From the NCBI GenBank assembly GCA_035544675.1, contig DATKCA010000269.1, positions 1-6,674 of the forward strand: a stretch of 6,674 nt of DNA, given 5' to 3'. Position numbers and translations under genes: made by a program. The DNA comes from DATKCA01 sp035544675. Its GTDB lineage: Bacteria > Acidobacteriota > Thermoanaerobaculia > Gp7-AA8. The notes under the pieces were generated by a model. The model did not search any database. It saw nothing but the letters and a program-made list of their open reading frames with translations, and was not told the origin of the DNA. Positions 6,197 to 6,674 of the stretch are shown here, one piece after another (the stretch's first letter is position 1; each line of letters opens with the position of its first letter).

Positions 6197-6674
6197 TCAC
6201 TCCCGCCTCAACGCCTCCACCGTGTTCAGCCGCATCGCCTGCATCCCCGGAAGCAGGCCGGTGATCAGCCCGAGGAGAACGACGAGGCCGAGCCCGATGA
6301 TGATGTCAGGGGTGGGGAAGAAGAAGATCGGCAGCGCACCTTTCGTCGGGTCACCCGCCGACACCGCCACCCATCCCAGGCCGAGACCGAGGAGGCCGCC
6401 GGTGAAAGCGATGAGGAGCGATTCGATGAGAACGAACGTCATGACCTGCGTATCGGTGAAGCCGATGGCCTTCATCACCCCCAGCTCCTGGATGCGCTCG
6501 CGCACCGACTGCGCCATCGTGTTCCCGGCCACCAGGAGAATGGTGAAGAAGACCGCGCTGAGGATGGCCCGGATGATGGCGCCGATGTTTCCGAGCTGGT
6601 CGGCGAAGGCCTTCACGAACGCCCCTTCCGTCTCGGTCTTGGTCTCGGACGGCGAGTTCTCGAAGAGGAGATCG
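6197..6674 (-). CDS. ABC transporter permease, FtsX/MacB-like, C-terminal part (cut by window edge)
   Basis: Only the last 158 residues and the TGA stop are in the window; the reading frame is open to the right edge, so the gene is partial because of the window and not broken. The visible part begins DLLFENSPSETKTETEGAF. A TM helix follows (IGAIIRAILSAVFFTILLVA), then the cytoplasmic coupling segment MAQSVRERIQELGVMKAIGF. Next come a TM pair around the FVLIESLLIAFTGGLLGLGL stretch, a last TM (IIIGLGLVVLLGLITGLLPG), and the terminal MQAMRLNTVEALRRE typical of MacB-like permeases. A GTG at 6616 falls mid-domain and is not the start. It lies upstream of, and on the same strand as, the complete permease. 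The two are probably paralogous subunits of one exporter, with the ATPase and adaptor expected further upstream. The substrate is unknown. Confidence 0.92.
   Translation of the reverse strand, partial: DLLFENSPSETKTETEGAFVKAFADQLGNIGAIIRAILSAVFFTILLVAGNTMAQSVRERIQELGVMKAIGFTDTQVMTFVLIESLLIAFTGGLLGLGLGWVAVSAGDPTKGALPIFFFPTPDIIIGLGLVVLLGLITGLLPGMQAMRLNTVEALRRE

Overview
This 6.7 kb, visibly GC-rich window carries a conventional bacterial gene set with unusual short tandem repeats between the genes. One gene runs rightward (hemL, 43-1332). All others run leftward. In the direction of transcription these are the 3' part of an FtsX/MacB-type ABC permease (6674-6197, cut by the window edge), a complete second permease of the same type (6057-4870), ftsE (4736-4017), ftsX (4017-3082) and a fused two-domain FtcD (3052-1373). 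FtcD converges on hemL. The organism is probably a free-living, high-GC, Gram-negative-type bacterium. HemL points to the C5 (glutamate) route to tetrapyrroles, which argues against most Alphaproteobacteria. The fused FtcD and the paired MacB-like permeases would suit Acidobacteriota (for example Vicinamibacteria) or a similar soil phylum. That placement is an inference from gene style, not a demonstrated match.

Functionally, hemL makes 5-aminolevulinate for heme and other tetrapyrroles. FtcD returns the one-carbon unit of formiminoglutamate (from histidine breakdown) to the folate pool as methenyl-THF. FtsE and FtsX form the ATPase/permease complex that controls septal peptidoglycan hydrolases. 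The two permeases at the right end look like subunits of a separate MacB-like exporter whose ATPase and periplasmic adaptor are probably encoded beyond the right edge. ftsE and ftsX overlap by one base and are surely co-transcribed. ftcD follows ftsX by 29 nt and may be read through.

The most interesting material is not coding. The two larger spacers (4737-4869 and 6058-6196) are each dominated by 7-bp tandem repeats. In each, one arm is inverted relative to the other, so the spacer can fold into a long imperfect hairpin: 26 positions with a 21-nt loop in one, and 29 positions with a 20-nt loop in the other. The repeat sequences are different (CTAAGGC/CCAAGGA versus CCGGTAA/CCGGTTT), but unit length, stem length and loop size nearly coincide. 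The two short spacers also hold repeats: a degenerate heptad between ftsX and ftcD, and a GTGCCC hexad repeated three times between hemL and ftcD. The stop codon of the complete permease lies inside one heptad unit. These resemble in kind the heptanucleotide STRR repeats of cyanobacteria. Their role here is unknown.

I see no tRNA, rRNA, CRISPR array, insertion sequence or defence island. Apart from the repeats, the genes look like ordinary core genes.
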